Assembly: GCA_965652395.1 (NCBI GenBank)
Contig: CBFGUW010000013.1
Coordinates: forward strand, 1 to 64,000
Reading direction: 5' to 3'
DNA from: Saccharospirillum sp965652395
GTDB taxonomy: Bacteria > Pseudomonadota > Gammaproteobacteria > Pseudomonadales > Natronospirillaceae
DNA length: 64,000 nt
Below the pieces are notes generated by a model. That model saw nothing but the letters and a program-made list of their open reading frames with translations. It was not told the DNA's origin and searched no databases. This document shows, one piece after another, positions 54,801 through 62,996 of this stretch (position 1 is the first letter of the stretch; every line of letters starts with the position of its first letter). Both the position numbers and the translations under genes were made by a program.

Positions 54801-57512
54801 ATGGCACACTCAGAGAACCAGACGTCGCGTCCGACCTGGCATGACAAAACCGCGACGGGCATTCTCGAGGAGTTCGATAGTCACGAAACCGGACTTTCGG
54901 AACAGGAGGCCATAAACCGCCTTCAGCGATACGGCCCGAACCGGCTCGCCGAACCACCGGGGCGGCATCCGGTCATGCGCTTTATCCGGCATTTCCACAA
55001 CATTCTTATTTATGTGCTGCTGCTGTCCGCCGGTATCACCGCCTTTCTCGGTCATCTGTTCGATACGCTGGTTATCCTCGCGGTGGTGCTGATCAACGCC
55101 GTGATCGGATACATCCAGGAAGGCCGGGCGGAAAAGGCCATGACGGCGATTCGCAATATGCTGGCGCTTCGATCCTCCGTCCTGCGCGACGGCTCCCGTC
55201 ATACCGTCGAGGTGGAGACCCTGGTCCCCGGCGATGTGGTCTTGTTGGAAGCCGGCGACAAGGTACCGGCCGATCTGCGTTTACTGACCAGCCATGGCCT
55301 TCAGATCCAGGAGTCCATCCTGACGGGCGAGTCCCTGCCCGTGGAAAAGCAGACCGAACCGGTGGCCGTCGGCGAACCCATCGGTGACCGCAGTTGCATG
55401 GCTTACAGCGGTACACTGGTCACCAGCGGCACCGGCAAAGGGTTGGTGGTCACGACGGGGGCGGATACGGAGATCGGCCGCATCAGCGGTCTGCTCTCTC
55501 AAGTGGAAACCCTGACCACACCCTTGATCCGACAGATGGACGAGTTCGCGCGCTGGCTGTCACTGTTGATTCTGACATTTGCCGCCATTCTGCTGCTGTA
55601 TGGCTATTTCGTGGCCGGTTACTCCTTCAACGCCCTGTTCATGGCGGTGGTCGGGCTCTCGGTCGCTGCCATTCCGGAAGGGCTGCCCGCCGTCTTGACC
55701 ATCACCCTGGCGGTGGGCGTGCAGGCCATGGCGCGGCGGCATACCATCGTGCGGCGGTTGCCCGCCATCGAAACCCTCGGCTCGGTCTCGGTGATTTGCA
55801 CCGATAAAACCGGCACCCTGACCCGCAACGAAATGATGGTCGCCACCCTGGTGACCGCCACCGGCCTTCATAGCGTGGAAGGCAGCGGTTACGAACCCAG
55901 CGGTGAACTGCGATTGCAGGATGCCCCGGCACCCCAGGGGCCTGTGCTGGATGAACTGGGCCGGACAGCGGCGCTGTGCAACGACGCCCGGCTGCGCCAC
56001 CAGGAGGGAGTGTGGACGGTGGAAGGCGACCCCATGGAAGGCGCTCTGCACACCCTCGCCGGGAAAATCCAGGCCGACCGCGAGCCCCTGCAGGACGGCT
56101 GGACCCGAACCGATCAGATTCCGTTCGATGCCCGCCACCGCTTCATGGCCACACTGAACCACGATCACCAGGGCCATGCCTGCATCCATGTCAAAGGAGC
56201 GCCGGAACAGGTGCTGGCACTCTGCCATGACCAACGCACCGCCGACGGTGCCACCGAACCGTTGGACCACGGTTACTGGGCCCGGCAGGCGGGAGAGATC
56301 GCCGCCCAGGGACAACGGGTTCTGGCCCTGGCCGTGCGAACCGTACCCGCCGACGAGAAGGTGTTGGAAACGGCCGACCTTGAAAACCAATTGACCTTGA
56401 TCGGCCTCGTCGGGTTGATGGACCCACCCCGCAGCGAAGCCATCGAGGCCATCCAGGAATGCCACGAGGCCGGTATCCGCGTGAAAATGATCACCGGGGA
56501 CCACAGTGGCACCGCCATGGCCATTGGCCGGAAAATCGGCTTGCGCAATCCGGATGCCGTGCTGACCGGTGCCGACATCGACAATATGGACGATGCCGCC
56601 CTGGCCGCCGCCGTGTTGGACACCGATATCTTTGCCCGTACCAGCCCGGAACATAAACTGCGCCTGGTCGTGGCTCTTCAATCCCATCATTTGACGGTGG
56701 CCATGACCGGCGACGGCGTCAACGATGCCCCGGCGCTGAAACGGGCGGACGCCGGTATCGCCATGGGTCTGAAAGGCACCGAAGCGGCCAAGGAGGCCGC
56801 CGAACTGGTGCTGGCCGACGACAATTTCGCCTCCATCGCCGCCGCCGTGCGTGAAGGACGAACCGTCTACGACAACATCAAAAAGGTGATCAGTTGGACA
56901 CTGCCGACCAGTGTCGGCGAAGCCATGACCATCGTCGTCGCTTTATTGCTCGGCATGACACTGCCGGTGACCCCGATTCAGATTCTCTGGGTCAACCTGA
57001 TCACCGCCATCACCCTCGGCCTCGCTCTGGCCTTCGAACCGACCGAGCCCGACACCATGAAGCGCCCGCCGCGCCTCGCACGAGCGCCCCTGCTGAACAG
57101 CGCCTTGGTCTGGCAGATCACACTCGTCTCGCTGGTGTTTCTGGCGGGTGTGTTCGGCGTGTTCCGTTACGCCATGGAGCAGGCGTATTCCGTCGAGTTG
57201 GCGCAAACCATGGCCATGAACACTCTGGTGGTGATGGAAATCTTCAATCTTTTCTTCGTCCGCAATTTATACGGCACCTCCCTGAACTGGCGTTCCATTC
57301 GGGGGACACGGGTCATCTGGGCGACGATTGCCATCGTGACAGTCGCCCAGTTTTTAGTGACTTATCTGCCGGTGCTTCAGCAGGTGTTCCGCACTGAAGC
57401 GGTGCCGGTTCTGGATGGCGTATTGATTGTGGGGGTGGGAGCCGCTTCGTTCGGGGTGATTGAGATTATCAAGCAGATTCGGTTGAGGTTGGGTCGACAG
57501 CCAAGTGCCTAA
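54801..57512 (+). CDS. P2-type cation-transporting P-type ATPase
   Basis: 903 aa with a full P2 architecture: N-terminal cation-ATPase domain (TGLSEQEAINRLQRYGPN), actuator motif ILTGESLPVEK, ion-site helix AAIPEGLPAVLTI, phosphorylation motif CTDKTGTLTRNE, hinge MTGDGVNDAPALKRADAGIAMG, and four C-terminal membrane segments. Calcium or sodium export is most likely by family; the ion cannot be decided from sequence alone. AAGGAG lies ten bases before ATG 54801. Its last 44 bases overlap the 3' end of the opposite-strand regulator. Confidence 0.93.
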   Translation: MAHSENQTSRPTWHDKTATGILEEFDSHETGLSEQEAINRLQRYGPNRLAEPPGRHPVMRFIRHFHNILIYVLLLSAGITAFLGHLFDTLVILAVVLINAVIGYIQEGRAEKAMTAIRNMLALRSSVLRDGSRHTVEVETLVPGDVVLLEAGDKVPADLRLLTSHGLQIQESILTGESLPVEKQTEPVAVGEPIGDRSCMAYSGTLVTSGTGKGLVVTTGADTEIGRISGLLSQVETLTTPLIRQMDEFARWLSLLILTFAAILLLYGYFVAGYSFNALFMAVVGLSVAAIPEGLPAVLTITLAVGVQAMARRHTIVRRLPAIETLGSVSVICTDKTGTLTRNEMMVATLVTATGLHSVEGSGYEPSGELRLQDAPAPQGPVLDELGRTAALCNDARLRHQEGVWTVEGDPMEGALHTLAGKIQADREPLQDGWTRTDQIPFDARHRFMATLNHDHQGHACIHVKGAPEQVLALCHDQRTADGATEPLDHGYWARQAGEIAAQGQRVLALAVRTVPADEKVLETADLENQLTLIGLVGLMDPPRSEAIEAIQECHEAGIRVKMITGDHSGTAMAIGRKIGLRNPDAVLTGADIDNMDDAALAAAVLDTDIFARTSPEHKLRLVVALQSHHLTVAMTGDGVNDAPALKRADAGIAMGLKGTEAAKEAAELVLADDNFASIAAAVREGRTVYDNIKKVISWTLPTSVGEAMTIVVALLLGMTLPVTPIQILWVNLITAITLGLALAFEPTEPDTMKRPPRLARAPLLNSALVWQITLVSLVFLAGVFGVFRYAMEQAYSVELAQTMAMNTLVVMEIFNLFFVRNLYGTSLNWRSIRGTRVIWATIAIVTVAQFLVTYLPVLQQVFRTEAVPVLDGVLIVGVGAASFGVIEIIKQIRLRLGRQPSA

Positions 57513-58461
57513 CACCACGCCGATACTCACTAGGCGTACCTGTCCGCCACCGTGCCCAGGTCCGTCGCAGGCTCCGCTCGGCCTGAAAGCCACATCGCTC
57601 GGCGATGTCCGCGAGGCTGAGGCGGGTTTGTTCGAGTAACTGACGGGCGAGTTCGAGCCGGGCCTGTTGCAGATAGTCCTGCAGGGTCAGGCCTGTCGCC
57701 TGCTGAAACAGGCGGCGCAGGTGTCGTTCGCTGAGATGAACCCGCTGGGCGAGTTCCGCCAGGCTCCAGCCATGGCCCGGGGCTTCCATGATCCAGTCCT
57801 GTACCCGATGCACGCGACTGTGCAGGTGGTTGCGGTGGTCCAGCCAGAAACTGAGTTGGGCTTCGTGCCCGGAGCGGCGCTGATAGAGCACCAGTTCGCG
57901 GGCGATCTCCAGCGCGGTTTCATGGCCCCAATGTTGGGTGACGAGGTGGAGGCACAGGTCCAGCCCAGTGGTGATACCGGCACTGGTCCAGAGCGGGCCG
58001 TCCTGCACGAATATGCAGTCTTCCTGCACCAGGGCTTTAGGGTCCAGCTCGCGCAGGGTCTGGGTGAGATCATGATGGGTGGTGCAGCGGCGGCCCGCGA
58101 GCAAACCGGCTCGGGCGGCCAGCAAAGTGCCGGAGCAGATACAGGCGACGAGATCGAACCGGGCGTGGTGCTCTCTCAGCCATTGTTGGACAGCCCGATA
58201 GTCTGGGCTGGCGGGGTCCGTCAGGCGGGTGCTGGTGCCGATCAGCATCAGCCAGTCCCCCGGGGTTATTGATTCCGGCAGGGGTTCCAGGTCGCACAGA
58301 CCGAGCCCTTGGCGGGAACGCAGCTGGGTTTGGGGCGAGATGTAATGCACCCGCACCCGGTCTTCCAGCGTCGAGTGGGCGAATATCTGGGCCGGTGCGG
58401 CCAGGTCCAGCAGATGGACCTCGGGCAGCACCAGCAGGTAGAGGTTAAACGGCCGGTTCAT
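57469..58461 (-). CDS. GlxA/FtrA-type transcriptional regulator (DJ-1/PfpI + AraC)
   Basis: 330 aa. The N-terminal DJ-1/PfpI-like domain (FNLYLLVLPEVHLLDLAAPAQIF, VACICSGTLLAARAGLLAGRRCTTHH, SAGITTGLDLCLHLV) keeps the CS nucleophile-elbow pattern. The C-terminal AraC domain has two HTHs (WSLAELAQRVHLSERHLRRLFQ; LSLADIAERCGFQAERSLRRTWARW). It overlaps the upstream isochorismatase-like gene by 17 bases and likely controls it. Ligand unknown. Confidence 0.92.
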   Translation of the reverse strand: MNRPFNLYLLVLPEVHLLDLAAPAQIFAHSTLEDRVRVHYISPQTQLRSRQGLGLCDLEPLPESITPGDWLMLIGTSTRLTDPASPDYRAVQQWLREHHARFDLVACICSGTLLAARAGLLAGRRCTTHHDLTQTLRELDPKALVQEDCIFVQDGPLWTSAGITTGLDLCLHLVTQHWGHETALEIARELVLYQRRSGHEAQLSFWLDHRNHLHSRVHRVQDWIMEAPGHGWSLAELAQRVHLSERHLRRLFQQATGLTLQDYLQQARLELARQLLEQTRLSLADIAERCGFQAERSLRRTWARWRTGTPSEYRRGVRHLAVDPTSTESA

Positions 58462-58993
58462 AATCCTCCACGAAACGAATGGCGGCGAAGCGGTTGGCCA
58501 GCACCAGAGCGGTGTGGGAATAAATCGCCTCGGGGGTAATCGTTTTTCCGGTAATGGGATGCTCCATCGGGAAGGTCAGAGTCGCATCCAACACAAAATC
58601 AACTTCGTATCCCAGGTCAGACGCGACCCGGGTGGTGGTTTCACAGCACTGCTCGGTGCGAATACCGCTGATGACCAGCTTGTTAATACCCTGCTCCTCC
58701 AACCAGTCTTTCATGCCGCTGTCGGTCAGGGCGTTGTGCACCCTTTTGTTGAATACCGGGTCTTCCGCGCGGCGGTCGACAAAATCCATGGAGCAGACAT
58801 ATCCGGACTCAGCAGAGAATACGCCTTCGCTTTCGTTGTGCAACACGAACAGCACGGGCCACCCCTGCCCGCGTGCCAGCTCTATCAGCCGGTTCTGGCG
58901 TTTGGCATAGCCCTGGAGCCCGGTTTCATCCCAATAGGGGCGGTGCTTGAAGGATTCCTGAACGTCGATTACCAGCAGTGCGGTCTTGGTCAT
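58445..58993 (-). CDS. isochorismatase-family cysteine hydrolase
   Basis: 182 aa from ATG 58993, with AGGGG seven bases upstream; the ATG at 58999 abuts that site. Catalytic Asp in LLVIDVQESF, Lys in FNKRVHNAL, and nucleophile Cys in ISGIRTEQCCETTTRVASDLGY are present. Members hydrolyse nicotinamide, N-carbamoyl or similar amides. The fused-context GlxA-type regulator is typical for such hydrolases. Substrate unknown. Confidence 0.9.
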   Translation of the reverse strand: MTKTALLVIDVQESFKHRPYWDETGLQGYAKRQNRLIELARGQGWPVLFVLHNESEGVFSAESGYVCSMDFVDRRAEDPVFNKRVHNALTDSGMKDWLEEQGINKLVISGIRTEQCCETTTRVASDLGYEVDFVLDATLTFPMEHPITGKTITPEAIYSHTALVLANRFAAIRFVEDYEPAV

Positions 58994-59103
58994 GTGCATC
59001 CCCTTGTGAAAGACAGTGAGAGAAGCACACACAATAGGGGAATGGCTGGGAAGCCATAAGGCCGAACCCGGCCCAGGACAGGACCGTTTCGGCCATCGTG
59101 ATG

Positions 59104-60474
59104 TCAGCCGACCTGGATCTCGGTCTTGGGGTAGCGAATGCGCTTCTTCTTCGGCGTCGCCAAAAAGTAAGCCAGCGTCAGCGGCCCCAACCTGCCGCTG
59201 TACATCAGAAAGATGATGACGGCTTCTCCGGCGGTACCAAGCTCCCCGGTCAAACCGCGTGACAGGCCGACTGTGCTCAGGGCGGAGATGACCTCGAAGG
59301 CGATGTCCATCAGCTCCGCCTGGGGAGCAATAGCCGCAAGAACGAAGACGGCAAGGAAGATCAGCACCATGGAAATCAATGCCAGGGCCAGGGCTTTCAT
59401 CACTTGTTGCGGAGCTATGGTGCGGCGGGCCACCGTCACTTCGTCCCGACGCCGCAGGAAGGCATAGGTGGCCATGATCAATACGATAAAGGTGCCAAGC
59501 TTGATGCCGCCAGCGGTACTCATCGAGCCGCCGCCAATGTACATCAGCAGCAGAGTCAATACCGAGCTGGCATTGGTCAGTTGGTCCACCGGCAGGGTGT
59601 TAAAGCCCGCCGTGCGCGGCGTCACCGCCTGGAACCAGGCGGCCAGCATCTGTTCACCCGGCGGTTTACCACCCAGGGTCGCCGGGTTGCCCGCTTCCAG
59701 CCACCAGATCAACAGGAAGGCCACCAGGTTAATCAGTAGGGTGACTTTGAGAATGAGCCGGGTATTGGGGCTCAAGCGCGACCATCTGCGATTCTGGCGC
59801 AGGTCGATCAAAATCGCGAAGCCGATGCCGCCGATAATGAACAGCCCGGTGATCAACAGATTGACCGCCGGGTTCGCTGCGTAGGCACTCAGGCTGTCCG
59901 GCGCCAGCCCGAAACCGGCGTTATTGAAGGCGGAGACGGTATAAAACACCGCTTCGAACGCGGCCCGTCCGGCCCCCAACGGCTCCTTCCACACCAGCCA
60001 GAGCAACAGCGCCCCAACGGCCTCGATGACCAGCGAATAGCCGAGCACCGCCTGAGCGGTTTGGGTGACGCGCGCCAGGCTGGTCTGGTTCATGGCTTCT
60101 TTGGCGAGCACCCGCTGGTTCAACCCGATGCGCACGCCCAGGCTGTGGGCGGCCACCACGGCGAAGGTCATGAACCCCAGCCCTCCGGCCTGGATCAACA
60201 GGGCGATCATCACCTGGCCGGTCACTGTGAAATGACTGCCGGTATCGACCACCACCAGCCCGGTTACGGTGACTGCCGAGGTCGCGGTGAACAGAGCCTG
60301 CATCCAAGTGAGCGGAGCGGTAGTGGAGACAGGCAGCTTGAGCAGGCAGGTTCCGACCAGAATCAACCCGATAAACCCCCAGGCCAGCACCACCGGCGGG
60401 CTGAGATCGAGATGTCGTGAACGGCTTGGGCGTATACGCCGGTAAGGCAGAACTGACGGACTCCACTCCCGCAT
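59104..60474 (-). CDS. ktrB: Ktr/Trk-type potassium (or sodium-dependent potassium) channel subunit KtrB
   Basis: 456 aa with four M1-P-M2 repeats of the Trk/Ktr/HKT family; pore-loop motifs include TATSAVTVTGLVVVDTG, VSAFNNAGFGL, VTPRTAGFNTLP, TAGGIKLGTF and SALSTVGLSRGLTG. Length and the LTWMQALFTATSAV start are more like KtrB than TrkH. It pairs with KtrA two bases upstream. Last gene of trkH-kdpD-kdpE-ktrA-ktrB. Confidence 0.9.
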   Translation of the reverse strand: MREWSPSVLPYRRIRPSRSRHLDLSPPVVLAWGFIGLILVGTCLLKLPVSTTAPLTWMQALFTATSAVTVTGLVVVDTGSHFTVTGQVMIALLIQAGGLGFMTFAVVAAHSLGVRIGLNQRVLAKEAMNQTSLARVTQTAQAVLGYSLVIEAVGALLLWLVWKEPLGAGRAAFEAVFYTVSAFNNAGFGLAPDSLSAYAANPAVNLLITGLFIIGGIGFAILIDLRQNRRWSRLSPNTRLILKVTLLINLVAFLLIWWLEAGNPATLGGKPPGEQMLAAWFQAVTPRTAGFNTLPVDQLTNASSVLTLLLMYIGGGSMSTAGGIKLGTFIVLIMATYAFLRRRDEVTVARRTIAPQQVMKALALALISMVLIFLAVFVLAAIAPQAELMDIAFEVISALSTVGLSRGLTGELGTAGEAVIIFLMYSGRLGPLTLAYFLATPKKKRIRYPKTEIQVG

Positions 60475-60476
60475 GG

Positions 60477-61130
60477 TTACAACAGCCGTGGCGCCAGGCT
60501 GCGCAAGGCGCTCAGCGACCCGGCGAGAATCAGGGAATCCTTGTTTTCCAGCATAAAGCCGGGGTCGACCGGGGCGACCAGTTGGTCGCGCCGACGCACC
60601 GTCAAGGCGTGAACAGGGCCTTCGGTCGCCTCCAGCAGGGTCGAAACGGTCTGCCCTTTCAATTTATCGGCGATCTCGACTTCCACCACGTAGTAATGGT
60701 TCCCCAACGGCATGTACTGGCTCACCATCGGGTAATTAAGTGCCTGGGCAACGCGAATGCCCATTTCCTCCTCGGGGTGGATAATGCGCGCCACCCCAAG
60801 GCGCGACAGAATGAGATGGTGCGACCGGGACGTGGCCTTCACCCAGATGTTCTTGATCCCATGGGTTTTCAAATGCAGTACGCACAGCAGGCTTGCTTCC
60901 AGGTGTTCGCCAATGGCCACCACCACCGCATCGCACTCGGCCAGGTTCAAATCTTTCAGGGCCCGTTCGTCGGTTGCATCGGCGATGACGGCATAGCTCA
61001 ACTCATTCGCCAGTGCGTCGACGCGTTTCTCGTTGATGTCCACCCCGAGCACGGAGTGACCCAGTGTCATTAATTCCTGAGACACGGTTGAGCCGAACAA
61101 ACCCAATCCGATGACGGCAAACTGCGACAT
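60477..61130 (-). CDS. ktrA: KtrA regulatory subunit of the K+ transporter
   Basis: 217 aa single RCK protein: Rossmann nucleotide site VIGLGLFGSTVSQELMTLGH at the N-terminus, then a TrkA-C domain (KLKGQTVSTLLEATEGPVHAL). It forms an octameric gating ring beneath KtrB in response to ATP/ADP. The gene follows kdpE by 20 bases and precedes ktrB by two. Confidence 0.93.
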   Translation of the reverse strand: MSQFAVIGLGLFGSTVSQELMTLGHSVLGVDINEKRVDALANELSYAVIADATDERALKDLNLAECDAVVVAIGEHLEASLLCVLHLKTHGIKNIWVKATSRSHHLILSRLGVARIIHPEEEMGIRVAQALNYPMVSQYMPLGNHYYVVEVEIADKLKGQTVSTLLEATEGPVHALTVRRRDQLVAPVDPGFMLENKDSLILAGSLSALRSLAPRLL

Positions 61131-61150
61131 GGTTAATTCCCGATAGCGTG

Positions 61151-61840
61151 TTATCGACGATCCAGAAACCGATACCCTACCCCGGGTTCGGTTTCAAGGT
61201 AATAAGGGTTAGCGGCATCGTCCCCCAGTTTCAGCCGCAACTGGCGGATCACGTTGCGCAGGTATTGGGAGTCGTCCCTATGGGTTTTACCCCAAATGGA
61301 TTCCAACAGGCTGGATTGGGTGATCAACCGGCCCGGCGACTGAACCAGTTGGTTCAGCACCGCCCACTCTTTCCGGGTCAGGCTGACGCTGGCGCCATCG
61401 CATTCCAGGCGGTGCTGGGCGGAATCGATCAGCAGACGGTCGTCCTGATAGTGCGGCATGGTCGCCGAGGTCGTTTGCCCGCCCCGCGAGGCCAGTATGC
61501 GCCGCACCCGCGCCAACAGCTCGTTCACACTGAAGGGTTTGACGACGTAATCCTCCGCGCCCATGTCGAGCGTGGCGACTTTTTCCATTTCGGAGGAACG
61601 CACCGACAGCACCAACACCGGGACCGATTGCTCCGCCAGTATTTGCCGCAGCACCTCTTTGCCGTCCATATCCGGCAGGCCCAGATCCAAAATAACGAGG
61701 TCCGGTTGCGCCAGCATGGCCTGCGCCAGACCGGTGCGGCCATCCTCGGCTTCGATCACCTCGAACCCCTGAGACGCGAGGCTGATGCGCAGAAAACGAC
61801 GGATCTGGGGTTCATCGTCAATCGTCAGTATCGTGGTCAT
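61151..61840 (-). CDS. kdpE: KdpE-like response regulator
   Basis: 229 aa from ATG 61840, matching KdpE length; the frame runs back to 61948 inside kdpD. Receiver motifs TILTIDDEPQIRRFLRISL, phospho-Asp in LVILDLGLPDMDG, GAEDYVVKPFSVNELLAR, then an OmpR winged helix (LTRKEWAVLNQLVQ, YLRNVIRQLRLKL, EPGVGYRFL). It overlaps kdpD by 23 bases. It probably controls this potassium operon instead of kdpFABC, which is absent from the window. Confidence 0.92.
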   Translation of the reverse strand: MTTILTIDDEPQIRRFLRISLASQGFEVIEAEDGRTGLAQAMLAQPDLVILDLGLPDMDGKEVLRQILAEQSVPVLVLSVRSSEMEKVATLDMGAEDYVVKPFSVNELLARVRRILASRGGQTTSATMPHYQDDRLLIDSAQHRLECDGASVSLTRKEWAVLNQLVQSPGRLITQSSLLESIWGKTHRDDSQYLRNVIRQLRLKLGDDAANPYYLETEPGVGYRFLDRR

Positions 61841-62987
61841 CGGTTCCGTTCTCGCTGGGTGGATTGTCGGCCAACGGCAAAGACAGCCGCAGGCAATGGC
61901 CGAAGCCTTCAGGCGGCGGCACAATGCGGGCATCGCCGCCGTGTACACGCATCATGCCCCGGCAAATGGTCAGCCCGAGCCCCGAACCCTTGGTGTATTG
62001 GTCGCCCCGGCTGAAGGAATAGAACTGCCCGAAGACCGCTTCCCATTCCGCTTCCGGCAGGCCTTTGCCCTGATCACACACATCCAGATGCAACTCCCCT
62101 GCCTCGCAGTGCGCTCTGACCTCTATCAGCCCGCCTTTGGGCGAGGCTTTCAGCGCATTGTCCAAAGCATTGAACAACGCCTGCTCAATGAGCGCACCAT
62201 GCACCCAGAGAGAGGGCCTCGGTTCGGCGGAAATCAGCCGGATGCGATCGGTCACCTCCGCCCGGCCAAGGCGGCGGATCACGACATGGTAAAGCTCCTC
62301 CACCGATATCCACTGGCGGTTCAATGACAGTTCGCCGTGGCCGAGCCGGGTCATATCCAACAGGTTTTGAATGTAACGCTCCAATCGCTGGCTTTCATCG
62401 ATGATGGAATCGAGCAGTTCGAGCCGGTCCGCCTCGGACAGATCCTCATGCAGCTCGCGCAGACTGGTGGCCGAGCCCAGCATCGTCACCAGGGGCGTTT
62501 TCAGATCGTGCGAGACGGATGACAGCAACGCATTGCGCAACCCCTCCTCATCCGCGCGACGCTCCGCCTCCTTGCGCTCCCGTGAAGCCTTGTTCAACAG
62601 ATCGACCTGGGCGGTCAGCGACCGTTCCTGGTCCTGCAACTGCGCCACCTGCCGTTGCAGCCGATTGGCCAGCCCGCCCGCGAGCAGCGCAAACACCATA
62701 AAGGCAAAGGCGGCCGTCAACTCGGATACATCGTGCATCAGCAGGCTGTAACGAGGCTGGGTGTGGAAATAGTTGAACAACAGAAACGCCAGCACGGAAC
62801 TGACCAGCACACCGCGCCAATCGGTCTGCCAGGCGCAATAGAGCACGACCATTAAATACAACATCAACAGGGTGGAGTGAGTGATCCAGTCCGTCGGCAG
62901 ATAGCCGATTCCCGTGACCAAAATAGGCAGACCGATGCTCGGCAACCAAAATGGTTCTGCATGAAGGTAGGGCTTAAAAAGCCGCAT
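61818..62987 (-). CDS. short KdpD-like sensor histidine kinase lacking the N-terminal half
   Basis: 389 aa against about 890 for E. coli KdpD. It begins directly with the four-segment DUF4118 membrane region (PSIGLPILVTGIGYLP, LMLYLMVVLYCAWQ, FNYFHTQPRYSLL), then HisKA with SSVSHDLKTPLVTMLGSATSLRE and HATPase (NALDNALKASP, GSGLGLTICRGMM). The KdpD and Usp domains that normally precede are missing. AGGA before ATG 62987 indicates a genuine start, not a fragment. It sits between trkH and kdpE, so it likely senses K+ or turgor for this operon. Confidence 0.9.
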   Translation of the reverse strand: MRLFKPYLHAEPFWLPSIGLPILVTGIGYLPTDWITHSTLLMLYLMVVLYCAWQTDWRGVLVSSVLAFLLFNYFHTQPRYSLLMHDVSELTAAFAFMVFALLAGGLANRLQRQVAQLQDQERSLTAQVDLLNKASRERKEAERRADEEGLRNALLSSVSHDLKTPLVTMLGSATSLRELHEDLSEADRLELLDSIIDESQRLERYIQNLLDMTRLGHGELSLNRQWISVEELYHVVIRRLGRAEVTDRIRLISAEPRPSLWVHGALIEQALFNALDNALKASPKGGLIEVRAHCEAGELHLDVCDQGKGLPEAEWEAVFGQFYSFSRGDQYTKGSGLGLTICRGMMRVHGGDARIVPPPEGFGHCLRLSLPLADNPPSENGTDDHDTDD

Positions 62988-62996
62988 GAGCGTTCC

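Noticed and set aside
55560..56690. Minus-strand open frame (376 codons) inside the P-type ATPase
   Set aside because: Shadow of GC-biased codons; no ribosome site and no family resemblance.
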